Assembly: GCA_030770545.1 (NCBI GenBank)
Contig: CM061091.1
Coordinates: 7,744,501-7,808,500 of the forward strand
Source: Macropodus opercularis
Taxonomy: Eukaryota; Chordata; Actinopteri; Anabantiformes; Osphronemidae
Reading direction: 5' to 3'
DNA: 64,000 nucleotides
The first letter of the stretch is position 1. Each line of letters starts with the position of its first letter. A program made the position numbers and the translations under genes. A model generated the notes under the pieces. That model did no database searches and had not been told where the DNA came from. It was given only the letters and a program-made list of their open reading frames with translations. Positions 13,254 to 27,214 of this stretch are shown here, piece after piece.

Positions 13254-13507
13254 CAGTGTTTTTCAACCACTAGTGTGCCGTGGGAAATTATTCAGTTTCA
13301 CCAAACTGGCCTAAAAAACATTTTTTTGAAAACTAATTACTTATTGTCTGCAAATAATATGCCATTGTCGAGTGTCTGTGTAGCGATTCCCAAACTTTGT
13401 ACCGCGGCACAGCCATGGGAGAAAAGAAAGAAAGCAGTTCCTCTATCAATTAAAGAAATCAATTAAATAAAATGTGTGCCGTGCCTTAAAAAGGTTGGGA
13501 AACACCG
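13254..13507 (+). mobile_element. Short non-autonomous hAT-like element, copy 1
   Basis: A 254-base unit begins CAGTGTTTTTCAACCAC and ends AAGGTTGGGAAACACCG, which are imperfect inverted terminal repeats of hAT type. It is flanked by gcttagat (13246-13253) and acttagaa (13508-13515), an 8-base target duplication with 6 matches, the length hAT elements make. The inside carries repeated 'gtgccg.ggcac' units and the phrase 'atgccattgtcgagtgtctgtg', which recurs inverted at 23.4 kb. No transposase frame is present, so it would have moved using another element's enzyme. Confidence 0.7.
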
Positions 13508-13689
13508 ACTTAGAACCTGATCTCCAGATGGTAAGGCTGCATAACATACAACAGGAAATAAATTTAAATATATATAATATTTTTAGCAGCAAGCAATGTC
13601 CTGCGCAATAAATGAAAACATCACTGAACATGGGTCATACCAACACTGAAAGATGTGCATCACTCTAATAATAAGGACAAAAGGAAAGA

Positions 13690-14095
13690 TGCAAGGAAAC
13701 ACTGGCTTGAACACTGGTCAACACGGCAGGACTCCAGAACAGAGAAGCTCTTCGAGAACACAAAGAGCAAGAATAAATAAACACAGAGAACACAAGAAGA
13801 CTGTCAGAACTGGCCAACAACCTACCAGAGAGGCTGTGTGCGCGTGAAGTCGCTGCCTTTATACTCTGAAGGCTTGATTACAACCTGCAAAAGGTGTGCG
13901 TGGGAGGAAGAGGCAGAACCTAATTAGCACAGTAACTACGACTGGAAGAGCCTTTGTGTCAGGGAGAATGTGAATCTGGGTCAGATTACTAAGGCAGAGA
14001 AAGCAGGGAACCTGAAGGCAGCAAGGAAAGGGGCCAAAAATAATCAAAGATGGAGATATTAGGAGATGCCAGGGGGCAGACCTGTGACAGCAAAA
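13690..14095. repeat. Possible dispersed repeat (purine-rich, DNA-transposon or LTR type)
   Basis: The block has the texture of a dispersed fish repeat: 'aacactgg...aacacggcaggactccagaac', long AACAC/AGAAC-rich runs, 'ctgcctttatactctgaaggcttgattac', 'aggtgtgcgtgggaggaagaggcagaac', ending near 'gggggcagacctgtgacagc'. No second copy or terminal repeat was found in this window, so the call rests on composition and recollection only. Confidence 0.3.
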
Positions 14096-17000
14096 CTGTA
14101 ATTTTTACACTTGTGATTGAAGTACACTGCTCATCATATCTTAACCCATATGGTCCCGGATTTCTACTTAAAGGGAAATTGCGCGGGACAGGAACCAAAC
14201 AAAATGAAGCATGTGCAACACATCTCTAAGCAAATTGTTTGCCTTTTGACACATCTGGGGGGTTATAGGTTAATGTGAAGAGCTGTTAAAGGAAATAGTT
14301 TTTGACCTAACCTTGCTCTTCTAACCGGTCGTGCGATAGAAGGTCAGTCAAGCAATCAGTACTTGAACAAACTCAAGTACTGATTCTCTCGAGCCAAGCC
14401 TTCAAGCTGTGACAATACTCGCCGATTCAAGGCCAATGCATACCCTCCGTGTGTCTGTATCTATGAGATGAATTTCATCCAGAGGCACAACTCAAAAAGT
14501 GCAGAGGGAAAGGTTCTTTGGAAGGAAAATCCTTGGAGGGCCAGCAGCTGTTGTGAAGTGTGTCTTCACAGGCTACAATACAAAGTTCTCCATGTCTGTC
14601 TTTCTCCGACGGTGACAGTATGTGCTGTGGTGTTTAACAACCACTACCACGTTTTTCCAAATCCCTAACATTTATTGGGGTTGAACTGCAGCCTCCTGTT
14701 GGACTGTGTGAAGGACTGACTAATTTTGTTAGATTAGCAAAAAACGTTACCTGAAGCACAGTCAACACACTGTCAGAGTGAGAATATATTAACAGGATTA
14801 AATATCTACCTGGTTGTATAAAATCGTTATTGACCTTTGGGTTTGCTTTGCTGCCTCTGGATCAGAACGTCTCAACATAATTGACGGAGCTATGTGTTGT
14901 TGTATATTTGTCAAAAAAATACTTATATAGAAAGTTTATTATGCAACAAAAACATAAACACTAAAGCAGAATAAATACATTGTTTTGTAAAAGCAGAGTC
15001 AATTTTGCGTTAGCGTTACAAAGAATTTAAATCTGATATATTTCAGAAATCTCTTTGTCATCTCATGTTTGAGGACTTGTGTTAAAAAAACTTGACTTTG
15101 AACTTTGCACCATTGTACTTTATTTTGAAAGTCAGTGACTCACACCTCAAACGTAACCTGCTGCTACTAAAGTTTACATTTCTTTTGTAGTAATAGGCTG
15201 TTTTCTTCACTGGTTTCTCAGGTTTCGTCTTAGCGATCCAGCAAGGTTGTGGCACTCGGGCTGAAAAAAAAATCTAACTAAACAACAACCTTGTGTAAAG
15301 AACCCATCATCCCTTAACCAACATACACAGCCCCATATTGTTGTGATGTTGGTCATCCATTGTCCATTCCTGCAACAAGGACGTACTGTACAATCACTGG
15401 ACCACTGCAAAGGGCGGGGAAAGCTATGGCTTTAGTGGTAACCGATATACGTCTGGATTTACTGTATGCATGGCGTAAAACAATCAAGGCTTGTTGGTTT
15501 ATTCATCATCGTTCTACCATTTAAGCTCAGTGGCTGAATAAAATAATCTTAAAAGGTTGTTTTTGCTGGAAACGTTGGTGCGAGCACGTGGGAAAGAATA
15601 GGAAAGAAAAACAACAAAATGCCTGCCGGGAGCATTTGGCAATGAAAACAGAAGGCACACATTTAAAGCCAAGAGGGGTTGACTGGCCGTTTGCCGAGTA
15701 CTGAAGTAAATGTCATAGCCATAGAAACTATCAAACCTATTAGGGTTAGTTTATGAATGCTGTGACTGCATAGTGCTGGCTACATGTAGGAAATGACCAT
15801 AATCGGTTTATCCTGCCAATAGTTGGCTTGAGGCTTTTAAAATGTTTACCACCACTGTCTCAAATTCCTGATTTGAAATATACACTTAATGGAAATGCTT
15901 AATGCCTTCCATGTGCTCCAGCTGCAAGTACTGTTCTTTTTATTTTGTTTGTTATAAGAGTTTAATAGAAGTCAGAGGGTCATGTTGAATGAAGTGACTT
16001 TCTTTCCTGCTGGACAAATGTAAACACCTTCCTTTTTGAGTAAATATCAAAACGTCCTGATAATGGCTGCTTTTCCGATGTGTCCTATTTTGTGGAGACC
16101 CAGTGACTAAGACGCTTTTCTGATCTCGACCTTGTTTCTGAGGGGAAACATGAAAGCAGCGTCAGTCAAACACAGCTGAAGAGGATGTAGAGAATGTGTT
16201 TAAATTAGACAACTGATGTGTTAATAAGAAATAAGGGAAGTGATAACAGAGCAATTTCTCCCATTTTCTAAGCTCTACCTTGCTTTACACACACACCCAC
16301 CCCCACACATGTATATGCTATATGATATAATAAAGTGTGAAAACTGTAAAGTTGCAAATTCTTTCCAAAGTGGTTGCTGCCATTCGGAATATAATCAACA
16401 TAAAACCAATCCAGACTTCATATCATCGCTGTAAAATATAATTTCATCTTACTTTTACAAAACAACTAAATTGTTCTTGTCTCAAATTTCCGCATGCGAG
16501 TTTTTCTATGAATGTTGTTCTATAATTCCGCAACTTTTCATCACCAAGCAGAGTCCGGAGGCAGAGCCAAGCCCTGCTGTGGTTGAACAGAAAAGGTATG
16601 AACAAATACATTTTACATTCCTAGTTTGCGACGTGTTGACTGTCGGCACACGATGTGCTGAAATCATCGTTGGAAGACAAAAAGCGTTTTCAAAACATTG
16701 CCACTTAATTACCACCAAATACTGGGGAAAGTTTCAATCGGGAGTTAATACAAACTGCAATGAGGAGAAAACAAGAAGTTAGTGCTGAGTGAACAGACAC
16801 AACATTTTGATTTCATATAATAGTATATGCACCAATTTATAACCTATTTCGTTCTGACATTAATAACTTAATGACAGTTGCCCTACGTGTTGAAGCTATT
16901 CATCACATACCAGACCCTGCACAAAGACAAATGAGAATTCTCTCTCTCTTTTTTTTTTTTTAAACATTCCACTACAGATTCAATTTGCTGACAAACCGTA

Positions 17001-20000
17001 AACACCTATTGTTATTTTTCTTTTTGAATGACAACCTATTCTCCACCTGTCAAGGTACTGGGCACTGGTAATGGCCACACACATCCATACACACACAAAT
17101 ACGTGGACACACACACACACACACACACCAACACAAATGCACAGGTAAAGGTTATGGACTTGAAGAATGTTCTCATTAGTTCGCTGTACAACACTATCAG
17201 TGCACTGCCTCTATTGTGGAGGATGCAATGTGTGTGTATGTGCCCATGTATATGTGGGGATAATGAGCTGATAGTGCTCTCAAAGTGTGAGGTTGTGTGC
17301 TGAAAGCCAAGGTGGTAACTAACACTCTGACAACACTTTTCATCACCTTAAACCCTCCTAGTGTTGAGAGCAGCACATAGAGCACAATTATATTTATTAG
17401 CTTCTCTAACTGTCACTCATACATTATAATAGCATGTTGTTGTCTGACTTGATGCCAAAATACACTGACATAAAGGCTGAGCACAATTTAATACCAAACC
17501 GCGAAGCACCAACTCTGGATGCAGTGAAATAAACAGTGCATCAATCTGTCTCACGTCTATGAGCAGAATTAGGTGACTTCTTTAAAGTGTAAGTTAGAAA
17601 TACGGTACGTGCTCCGGCGCGAGATATTCAGAGTTGATTGTCCTTGCAGCTTCTCAAAAATGTGTAGTGCACAAAAGAACATGAACCTAATTAGCGCTTT
17701 TAGTGAAGACGCGTTTATTCCTCCCGGGACTTTCAGATATGAAACTTGTTTAGATCTTATCAGCGAGACTCTGAGCAGTGGACTCACAATGTGAAACACA
17801 TGTTGAGAGGCTCATCTACAGTACACAGCCTTCACACGTGAGCATTATCCCGCTGCTTTTGTGTCGATGAAGAACAGCAGAGCACGTGAAAGGAGGCTCT
17901 AGCGCATTTTATACATCGAGCACCTTAGGCCAAGATTAACCCCAACAGCAGTGAAATAGAAAGTGACAAATAGGTGCCTGCGCTGAAGAGCAGCCCATTG
18001 TGTATCAGCTGTATGCTGCGGGGGTGCATTTTGTTGCCTCTTTTCTGCGGTATTTGATGATCCAGATGATCCATGTATATGGTGTACATGCTGTTTCGTT
18101 CTGCATCATCACGCTAAAAGATAAATAAATAGATTTTACATTGCGTTTCGTCTTGGCTTCAAGATCTTATAATAATCCTAGAGCGCTTTTCACACGGGAG
18201 TAGAAAGTCAATAGAAAACACGACTGTGGCCTTGTGGCCGGGATGGGACAGCAGAGAGATGAGTCTAGACGTAAAGTGAAAAGGTGTGTGCCTTCGGTGG
18301 CTGAGATGATGCTGCACTTATTTGTAAAGTGATTGCTCTCTCGCGCGCGGACACTCTCTCTGTCTCTCTAACTGCACTGCACAGGCTGAAAGGTTGAGCA
18401 TACTCGTTTCTGGGTCTTGCTAATGTTTTTGCAAAGCATGCACAAAAAAGCTGTGTTTACTTTCTGGATTGTATTTTAGTTATAGTGGTTAACATGAGGG
18501 TGCAAACATACGAATGCGATGAGCTGCGATGAAGCCCTAATCGTCTAACCACCTACAGTAGATATTCTAAATGTAATACAGTATGACCTTTTGTTTCCTG
18601 GGATGTCACTAGATGTTACATGTAAATTGTGTGGTATCATCCAGTATCCAAATAAATCCCAAGGACACATACTATAGCCTGTGTAGTACTGTGACCTTTA
18701 CTATAGGACATTTTAATAAAACTGCAGACACCAGACACAAATCCATCTAATCCAGCAATTTTATGTCTCCAACAGATTTTCTTCTGTTTTTGTCTGTGCC
18801 ATAGATTATTTCATTTCATGTTATTTAATTATTTTCTTTCCTTAATCACAGTATTAATTAGTAAATACTGAACATCATTAGTAAACTTTTCTAAATTATC
18901 AGTAAACACGTTGCTGGTGTTATTGCATGTTGTTAAAAAAGTAGGTGCTCACAAATGACAAAATAAATAACAACTAAGATGCTTTGGAAAAAGAATTAAA
19001 GTAAATTACACCTTCTGCAAATAGTCTCTTATTTTCAAAAAAGCCATACGACTATTGTTTAGCTCATCTCCTAACAAAAAATCTTTGGTTCAATTGAAGA
19101 TTTATATTTAGGCTTCAGAGATAACAACAGTGGTGCTATTATAGTAACAAAATTTTCTTGCTGAACAAATGATGTGCTGCAACTATCATAAACTTAATCA
19201 CGCTATTTACATTTCTTTCTGCGACGATCTGAAAGCCGAAACTAAATGCTCTCTCTGTTTTTGTCTTGGAAAAAGGAGAGAAGCTAATTTGTAGGTAGGT
19301 ACAACAAGAACAGATTTGGCATTTCAGGAAATATTTAAATTGTCCTATACCAGCTGTCAGTTGGACGAGAACTGAACTGAGCCAGTCCATCACACAAATA
19401 TACGGAGAAACAACCACTCACAACAACGGGAAAGTCTCCAGTTAACCAGACTGCATAAGGCAGTAGCGCTAACTAAACCAACTTTGAAAGAAAAAAGAAA
19501 GATTCCTAAAAGTTTGTGTGTGAAACCTCAATAGGCAGAATCTATTTTCATCATATTTTCAAGTCAGAACTGTGCTGAAAGGTCAAGGTCAACACAGGCT
19601 TCTCACTAAATCTCTATGTAGCTCGTGCTGCCCCCCAGGAGTGTTTTACTTTCTAAAACATCACATACAGTATTGGTCAACCGATTAATTACACAGCATG
19701 TAAAGAAAACAAAAGAAAACATAAGACGAATAAGAATCTGTTTGGGTGCAGTTGCCTCAGTTTCCTCTTTATGTTATTACTGCTTTGTTGTTTCCCACTG
19801 ACCTAATTTAAAGTGACGTACTGTAAGTACAGTACCACATTGAAACTGCCATGAATTTCCACATTTCCAAGGAATCATTTTTGACTAGTACAGACTAATG
19901 ATCAAATTCTGGGTTATGCTGCAACACTTCCTCTGATGTAAAGTTCCAACAATGGCCTTGAGTTGTTTTCTCAAACTGCATCACAAAGCTGCATCAATAT

Positions 20001-23000
20001 TTTATATAATGATATAAGGATTACATAATATTTACTGCCCTTTATAGATAATTTCGTGCCACGTGGTGTACGTGTCACACGACCAACATCTGGACAGTAA
20101 GAGAGCACCTTTACTCATGTACCGCACTACAAGTACAGTCCTGTATTTGAGGTATAGATAAAAAAAATAAAAATTGCTAAATACAGTTTATGTGTTAAAA
20201 TAATAACTTGTGTGCATCAATTTTGTCTCTTCTTCAGTCGCTACCCAGGGTCACAGGCAGTTTTTTTCTTTTTTTGTGATGTGTTGTGTGAAAACATCAT
20301 CATATACAGTATATTACTATTCATGAGGCATCACCATCAGGATGCAAGCAAACAGTTGTGATACAAGGATGGTACATCCCAACAGTTCTACCTCAGCTTC
20401 CAAAGCAGCACAACAGGACAGTCTTGGTTCTAAAACTGCTGCTTGCATTAGCATCTCCCTCACCTGTGACAGCAACACTTCGCTCTTAGCTTATTTGCAC
20501 GTACGGAGCACGAAGTAAAAGAGAAGGAGAAGATGAAACATAGGAACATTCTAATGAGCGAGACAACACTACAGATTCTAATCAGGAGCAGGCTCACACA
20601 CATAATTACAGCAGTTGCTCGTGATTAAGCAATGGCTCCCTCTCAGTCCAGTGTAGGAGGCTCAACTGTGTCCCAATTGAACAGCATCCAACAGTACTTT
20701 AGAAATTATGCACAGTATTTGAAGAAATATACAGTCCAGGAGCGAGAAGAAGTAACCTGCTTCCGTCACACTAGCATCTACGCTTAATGCAAAAATATAA
20801 AGGCAGTTGGTGTCTAGAATTTAACACAACAGACTGGACCAATGTATTTCTTTATTTTAAAGGATTTATTTCAAAATAGGACAAAAGCCACTGATTAAAG
20901 ATTTGATTACATGTCATTTCCCTCACGTGGTTTACATGATTGCACGGCCACAAGGGGGGGACGTGAAGAATGTACAACACAGCGGAACGTTAGTGAATAA
21001 TAAAGACAATGCGTGACAACATGATCAAATCGTGCGCTGCTGGAATAACCTACGGCCGCCGTCGCGTGTCCACCGTCAGCTGCGAACACACCTCTTGTTT
21101 TAACCGTATGCTGATGAAATAACAGACTTCACAGTGGTTACATCGACGCGAGCACACAAGGATTCACAAGATCACATGGCAGTGAAATATTAAAAACTGA
21201 GCACATTGAAAGCTTGGCCTCTATTCTGAGAGCATAATGAATTCAGCCTCACTAAAGTCTGAGGTCCTGGAACCCATTTCACACCTTTTAACTAACAGTT
21301 CATTTCTATCTTCACATGTTATCTCAACCGCCGACCAGAGGGCTTATAGCTTCTACACTCAGTAATAATACTCATTTTTACATGATACTGTAGGTGAAGC
21401 TGGCAGACATGTCCACAGACAAGGCTAGCAATGCTTATCAACCTTATTTCTACTGTTGGGATAATTCGTTTAATCTTTGGGACCATAGTTTTTTGTTTGT
21501 TTTTTTTGTTCTAATTTCTTAAAGTGAGACGAGAGAATCGATTCCTGCTTTCACACACTGTCTGTACAGTAAACATGCATCTACCAAAAGCAGGTGGTTT
21601 GCTTAACGTCCCACAAAGTGGAGACAACAACCCTGAGGCATGACGATGGTTGTGTGTCATTGCTTTCCTAAAATTAGTTTTTCTGAGATGAGACGTCTAC
21701 ACCATACCAATATAACTATGACTGAAAAATAAATATTACTATTAGCAAGAAAGTAATAAAATGTATTTCTTGAAATTTCTTTCCTTGCTCTTTAAATGAG
21801 GTAATATAATGGGACTGAAAGAAATTGGAAAGAATAACTTAAAGCTATGCGTGACGTACAGAATGTACCACTAGGCTTGGACTCTGGCGGATATAGTTAG
21901 AAAGTAATCAGCACCAGAAGAAGATTTTGCTGGCACCGGGGCCTGTTTAACAACAAGTCATGTAGTGACCCATGACCCCTGTCTAGAACTTCCTAAGGCT
22001 GTCTTTCTAAGCACTGCCGCTGTGAAGGCTTTACCTCTTTTTGCTTTGCAAGAGAACAAGCCTTCTACAAATATCTTGGCAGTTATTTTGAGATGGTTAA
22101 AAGAAAAAAAAAAAATTTGAGCTCCTACTTGTTGGTATTTGCTTTGCTCAAGGAATGAGTCAGATTCTAAAGAACCAGAAATTACACGAAGGACGATTCT
22201 GGCTATTTCACACGCCATGTGAGAAATCAATAACTGTCAAAAGTCTGTGGCCAAAGGGTTAAGATGTACTGGTACTTGGACTGGCACTAATCTACCAACA
22301 GTGCCAAGCCAACAGTGTCTCAATATAACTAGTTTTTTCAGACCTAGTAGTCACACGGGAACATTCCATTATCATCTAAAGTCACTGAAGGCTGAAAGTG
22401 TTGATTCTCTTTTGTTTTAATCAAAAGAGCGACCTATTCATATTGCACAAAAGCCATGAAATACTTAAGCTGGTGTGTCGCTGTGACCTTAGTTCCTAGA
22501 AACTGACCTCTCCCGGAATCACATTAAGCATAAAAGCGTATGCTTCCAAAATTCAGATGACTTTCTTGGTCTTACTTCCAACCCATGTCCTTAATTCCTG
22601 CTTCTGGAAGTCTGGGATCAATCATTCCCTGGAGAGAATGTTAGCTAGAAGTCACAACCCAACTTGGGAAGGATTAACAAAGTCAAAATGCAGAGGAGGA
22701 AAAAAAAAGGGAAACATATGAAAATGGGGTATGATAATGTTGTCCTGAATCACAACCAACAACGAAAGTTAAAAAGTACAGTGTTGAGACAAATCACACG
22801 GCTATAAGTAACGAAAATCTAGTCTCAGTTTAATTGATAGAAGAACTTCTTTCTTTGTTTAACGGCTTTAGGGCCGAGCATCTCTTTTAAGGTCATTTTT
22901 CAGGCAGGCAGTATCGATGTCTCTGCTACAGTGTGTAGCTCTTTGGCTTTAGTGATGAGTTGAGTAACTTGGTACCGTTAAGAACTTTCTCACTCGTCTT

Positions 23001-23337
23001 GGTGGTTTATCTAAGTAACACAGTTTTAAAGTTCGGGTGTCTTGTATGAAGATGGCGTTTAAGTTTATGTGGAACCCTGTCAAACAACTTTTCCCCGCAC
23101 ACCGGTCATTGTTGGCTCTGTCGGTAGTCCCCCAGTAAAGGTCAATCCAAAGACGACATAACTTTCAATTCACCCTGTTTGCTTCCGCTCGAAGCATGAC
23201 TGTGTCCTATGAACCGTATTTAGCACAGTTCGTCCAGCTGGTGGCAGCGGAACGTTCAACCCTCCCCTGTGGAAGCGTTTCATTGTTCTGTCCGTCACTA
23301 CTCGCCGCTCACTTAGAGGAATTATTATTATGACATT
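14096..23337. other. Intergenic, no gene recognised
   Basis: Nine kilobases with no coding or RNA-gene signature that I can support. It holds an AC microsatellite at 17.1 kb and a CT/T run at 16939-16963. 17.55-18.4 kb is slightly richer in CG than its surroundings but has no clear promoter element. Confidence 0.5.
17107..17129. repeat. (AC)n microsatellite
   Basis: Uninterrupted AC run within a longer AC-rich stretch from about 17066 to 17142. Confidence 0.9.
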
Positions 23338-23549
23338 GGATGATTGTCCACGGAACACCTGATGATTTCTCATGGCACACTTCTGTGCCGCGGCACACAG
23401 GTTGGGAATCACTGCACTAGACAGCACAGACACTCGACAATGGCATATTACTGGGAGACAATAAGTAATTGGTTTCAAAAAATGTTTTTTAGACCAATTA
23501 GGTGAAATTGAATAATTTCCCACAGCACACTAGTGGTTGGAAAACACTG
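23338..23549 (-). mobile_element. Short non-autonomous hAT-like element, copy 2 (inverted)
   Basis: The reverse complement starts CAGTGTTTTCCAACCACTAG and then follows copy 1 at 13254 closely through the 'attattcaatttcacc', 'attacttattgtct' and 'atgccattgtcgagtgtctg' segments. It keeps a 'gtgctgtctagtgca' block lost from copy 1 and a fuller GTGCCGCGGCACAC palindrome. The terminal repeat at 23549 is intact. The other end is unclear and may reach about 23160, since the sequence to that point does not align with copy 1 and may be internal sequence deleted there. Confidence 0.65.
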
Positions 23550-25653
23550 CTCTACCCCTTTAGGATTTTCCACCCTACCTCTAGTAATTCAAATAGCCTA
23601 ATTCTGCTTTGTCCACACCTCCTGATTTACTGTATCATGACAAACACATGTTCCTAAGTAGGGGGCAGGAATAATCTGCTAATCTCAATGCTGAGGCAAA
23701 CAGAACAATAAAACGAAAGACGGATTGATCGCCACAAAGATGATGAGATGCTTTGTGATCCTGGTAACAGTGCAGGAGCTGAGAATGGATTCAAATGAGG
23801 CATTTTAATATACTGAAAGATTGAGAATGGTTGAACTGAGGGGGAAAAAAAAGAAGAGACAAATCGTAGCAAACGAGACAGAGAGAGATATATTGAGGGA
23901 AGGCAGGATAAATGGGAAGGTGGAACAGAGAGATAGATGGAGGGAACGAAATGGTGCAAATGGTGGAGGAGACAGATTGATAAAGGTAAAGGAATAAAGA
24001 AATCGATCTTGTGGCAAGAATATGCCCAACCAAGGATAAAGCACTTTGAATACCTCTGGTATTCAATACTGTGCTCGCAGAGAAGAGTGTTTCTGTGGTC
24101 AAAAGGGCCATTATTGTGGAGGCACCAAGTGCTAACTCGTGCTAAACTAGTGTATGTGACAAAAATGCTAAAGTCTCATTTGGAAAAGTCCAACGTCTTC
24201 CTGACCACAAATGCCTCAAAGCCCCAGCAAACCTGTCACGCAATGGACAATCTGACATCCTTCAAACCTTTTACTGTATCTAAACAAATCTAACTCTTGT
24301 TCTTTCTTTCATCAGTTCCAATTGTAGTGACCTTACAGCCACTTTCCACGTTTTTGTAGTTGATCACAGATCACACTCATTGGAAAATGAATCACGCAAA
24401 CACAGAAGGTGTTTAAGATTCCCAAGATTTTTTTTTTATTTGTTTTCAGAATCACCGTCATGTATTACAATAATTGTCTTAAGGGTAGAAACACAGACTT
24501 GATACAACATTTAAACAACATCTTGTTTATTTTTAGCACATTTTCATTACCAAAATATATTGACAAAAAATGCTATGTACCATACAGTGGTCTGCAAACT
24601 AATACACGTGGTAAACAGAAAGTAAACAGAAGCCACAACAGCAAATGACAACAAAGTGAGACATGTTAATATATTCTTAACAGTAAAGTTTTTCATTAGT
24701 CTCATGACTTAAGAATGGTTAATAAGAAGTGTGAGATTATTTCTTCATGAAGGAAGCTGCCTCTAATCTACCTTTTCACCTACCTTGTTATTATTTTTTT
24801 ACAATATGAAATAATCATTACTAATGAATTAATCTGCCAGTCTGCTCTCACTAGACTCTACATAATTGTCTGTTTGGTGCTGTTTGTAGTACATGAACTG
24901 AACTGTTTGGTGATGAATCTGAGGTTTGTAGTCTATGCCTTCAAGCCAATCCTGATGCATCTTTGGGCTTAAGCATGGCCTAGTCATACTGAGACTTTAG
25001 AACATGAAGGATGGAGAGAATGGTCATGACAACGATTCTTTTGTTCCATGGCCTGCACTGCTCAGAAATAGACTTAATGACTGGAAAAAGACTGCTCTCC
25101 TGAGAAGGCTTTTAGGTCAGAGTGCGGCATTAGTTGTTCTGATCTGAGTTTTTTTGTTGATGTGAAATGAAACCAGCTTGTTTTATACAGTATGTGGAAA
25201 ATATTCCATATCACTGTAAGTATTATTGTTGTAAAGGTATTATTGTAAGTATACATTTAATTTTTATTACAGAAAATTTTAAATCACACACCAGACTGAG
25301 AAGCCAAGTTATTTGGAATTTGTGCATAATACATTACATTTTTATTAACACAATAACATCATTGATGACAAGTCACAATTACGCTGATACCAACATCTCT
25401 CTCTCTAAGTGATAAAACCGAGAAAACCTATTGAAGAGGATCCACGTCTTACCTTTCATGTGCTATTCCGAAGGACGCACTGTACAGCATAGCCACTTCA
25501 TCACATAGGTCACTAAAACTGAAGAGAAAAAAATATTTATATAAAAGAGTGAAAGAAATAATTCACTGATGCTTTAATTCAAATGCTTAGCCACAATATA
25601 TTATTAGCCACCAACAGGAGTCTGAGACAAGTCTCCCACAAAAGAAGTTGGCC
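23550..25653. other. Intergenic, no gene recognised
   Basis: A purine-biased GA-rich stretch at about 23820-23950 yields low-complexity Ser/Leu/Phe frames on the - strand. The rest is AT-rich with no recognisable element. Confidence 0.5.
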
Positions 25654-25935
25654 ATGGAGGAATGTTTCTCAGGAATTTGCGAGCAGGGAAAGGTGTTTGC
25701 CGCTACCGTCAATGAGGTGGAATCCTACAGAGCAACGAGCAGCACTATAGTGGACCACCATCCGCTGAAATGGTGGAAAGGCAATGAGAGTAAAGGCTCT
25801 CACATTGCTGCAATAGCAAAACGCTGCCTCGCTGTTTCTGGCACTTTGGTTCTCAGCAAGAGCGTGTTCTCCACAGCAGGGAACATGGCGACTGCAAAGA
25901 GGTCTACCCTCTGTGCTCACAATTTGGGTTTGTTT
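25654..25935 (+). pseudogene. hAT transposase C-terminal dimerisation domain relic (ZBED-like)
   Basis: An uninterrupted frame carries EVESYRA, then HPLKWWKGNE, AAIAKRCLAVSGTLVLSKSV and FSTAGNMATAKRSTL in the order and spacing of the hAT family C-terminal dimerisation domain (E...Y, DPL.WW, LA..LA...L..PATSVPSERVFSTAG, RR..L). The usual proline and E-R residues before VFSTAG are changed (VLSKSVFSTAG), and the conserved tail after it has decayed. No RNase H-like catalytic part, BED finger or terminal repeats were found nearby. This is a 5'-truncated fossil, not an active gene. The start given is the first ATG of the frame and has no functional meaning. Confidence 0.75.
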
Positions 25936-27214
25936 TATTCATTGCATTTTATTTTATTTCGCTTTTTGATTCACCATGTTTTCCTTACAGTATAATGCAC
26001 TTCAAATGGGTCAAACCCTGTGATAATAGATTTAACAAGGGATTTGTTCGGCAGCAGAACTTAACGAATCCACGCTGGAATGAGGCACCAACACCCAGAG
26101 GAGTGAGAGAGAATGATCCCAAGAAGGGTGATGGTCCAGTGTAGACTGCCTTAGCGAAAGGAAGCGATGGGAGGATATATACGCCCGTAATCAATGAATA
26201 AGCCACTAACTCAAAATTAAACATTCACACAGTGACAGATGGAATAATAATGTAAAAATAAAACATGACGTTTATTTTTATAACATCAGAGGCGCAATAA
26301 TGTTTGATCCCAGATGTACTGTATCAGGAAATATTAATGTCGGCAAAGTATCATGTGACTGGACTTAATACTTTGGACAATGTTTACTGAGCTGGCCTGG
26401 TTAAAATCCAAACTCTCGTTTCCGCTGCCAAAGGGACAGATGATGGCCCAGCACCGAGACGTTAGAGAAGGGAGAGAACTAGCACAATAAACAGACACGA
26501 ATGATGCATATGTGTTGAAATGCGCACTATGAGAATTCATTAAGCCTGACGGTACGTATAAAACAGAACGTTTTTTTCGGTTTTTGTCATGAAGCGTCCA
26601 CATCCACGCGGCTTGACCCGTCCCGGCCTCAGTGTGTGGCGCTCCAGAGACCGTCTCTGCTCCAGAGACAGATTTGAGTCTGTGGTATGTTTGGAATTAG
26701 GAGCGTAAGCGCTGTTGATGAGCAAAAGAATACAAACAGACTGTCATGCAGAAGGACGTTTAGAAAAAAAGACAAATCCCAGAAAGTCATGCAAAGAAGG
26801 GAAAAAAAGAACAACTCTTTTTTTCAGAAGAAAGTGGAAGATCTTTAAAGCGGCTCTGTTTCATATCAGCGTGTCCTGTAATTAGACAGAATATTGCGAC
26901 GGAATCCAATAACTAGATATGGGGTCTGTCTGGATGTGTGCACTTCTGGAAAGTGGTTACACGTTCATGTACAAATCCATAAGTGGAGTAAAATACGTTC
27001 TTAACTGGGTTACACACTGTAGACAGGGGTTAATGTGTGCGCTTGTGTGTGTGTGTGTCAGATCATGGAGCACAGACCCGAGGCAGAGGGTACTGTGACA
27101 AGCTTCATTAACAGGGAATCTCTCCACTGTTCTGCCTGTCGACATCACCACCGCTAGACTTCTCTAATTACGCTCTCTAAGTGCCGTTTCGTGCAAGCAA
27201 TCAGCCCACCGCTC

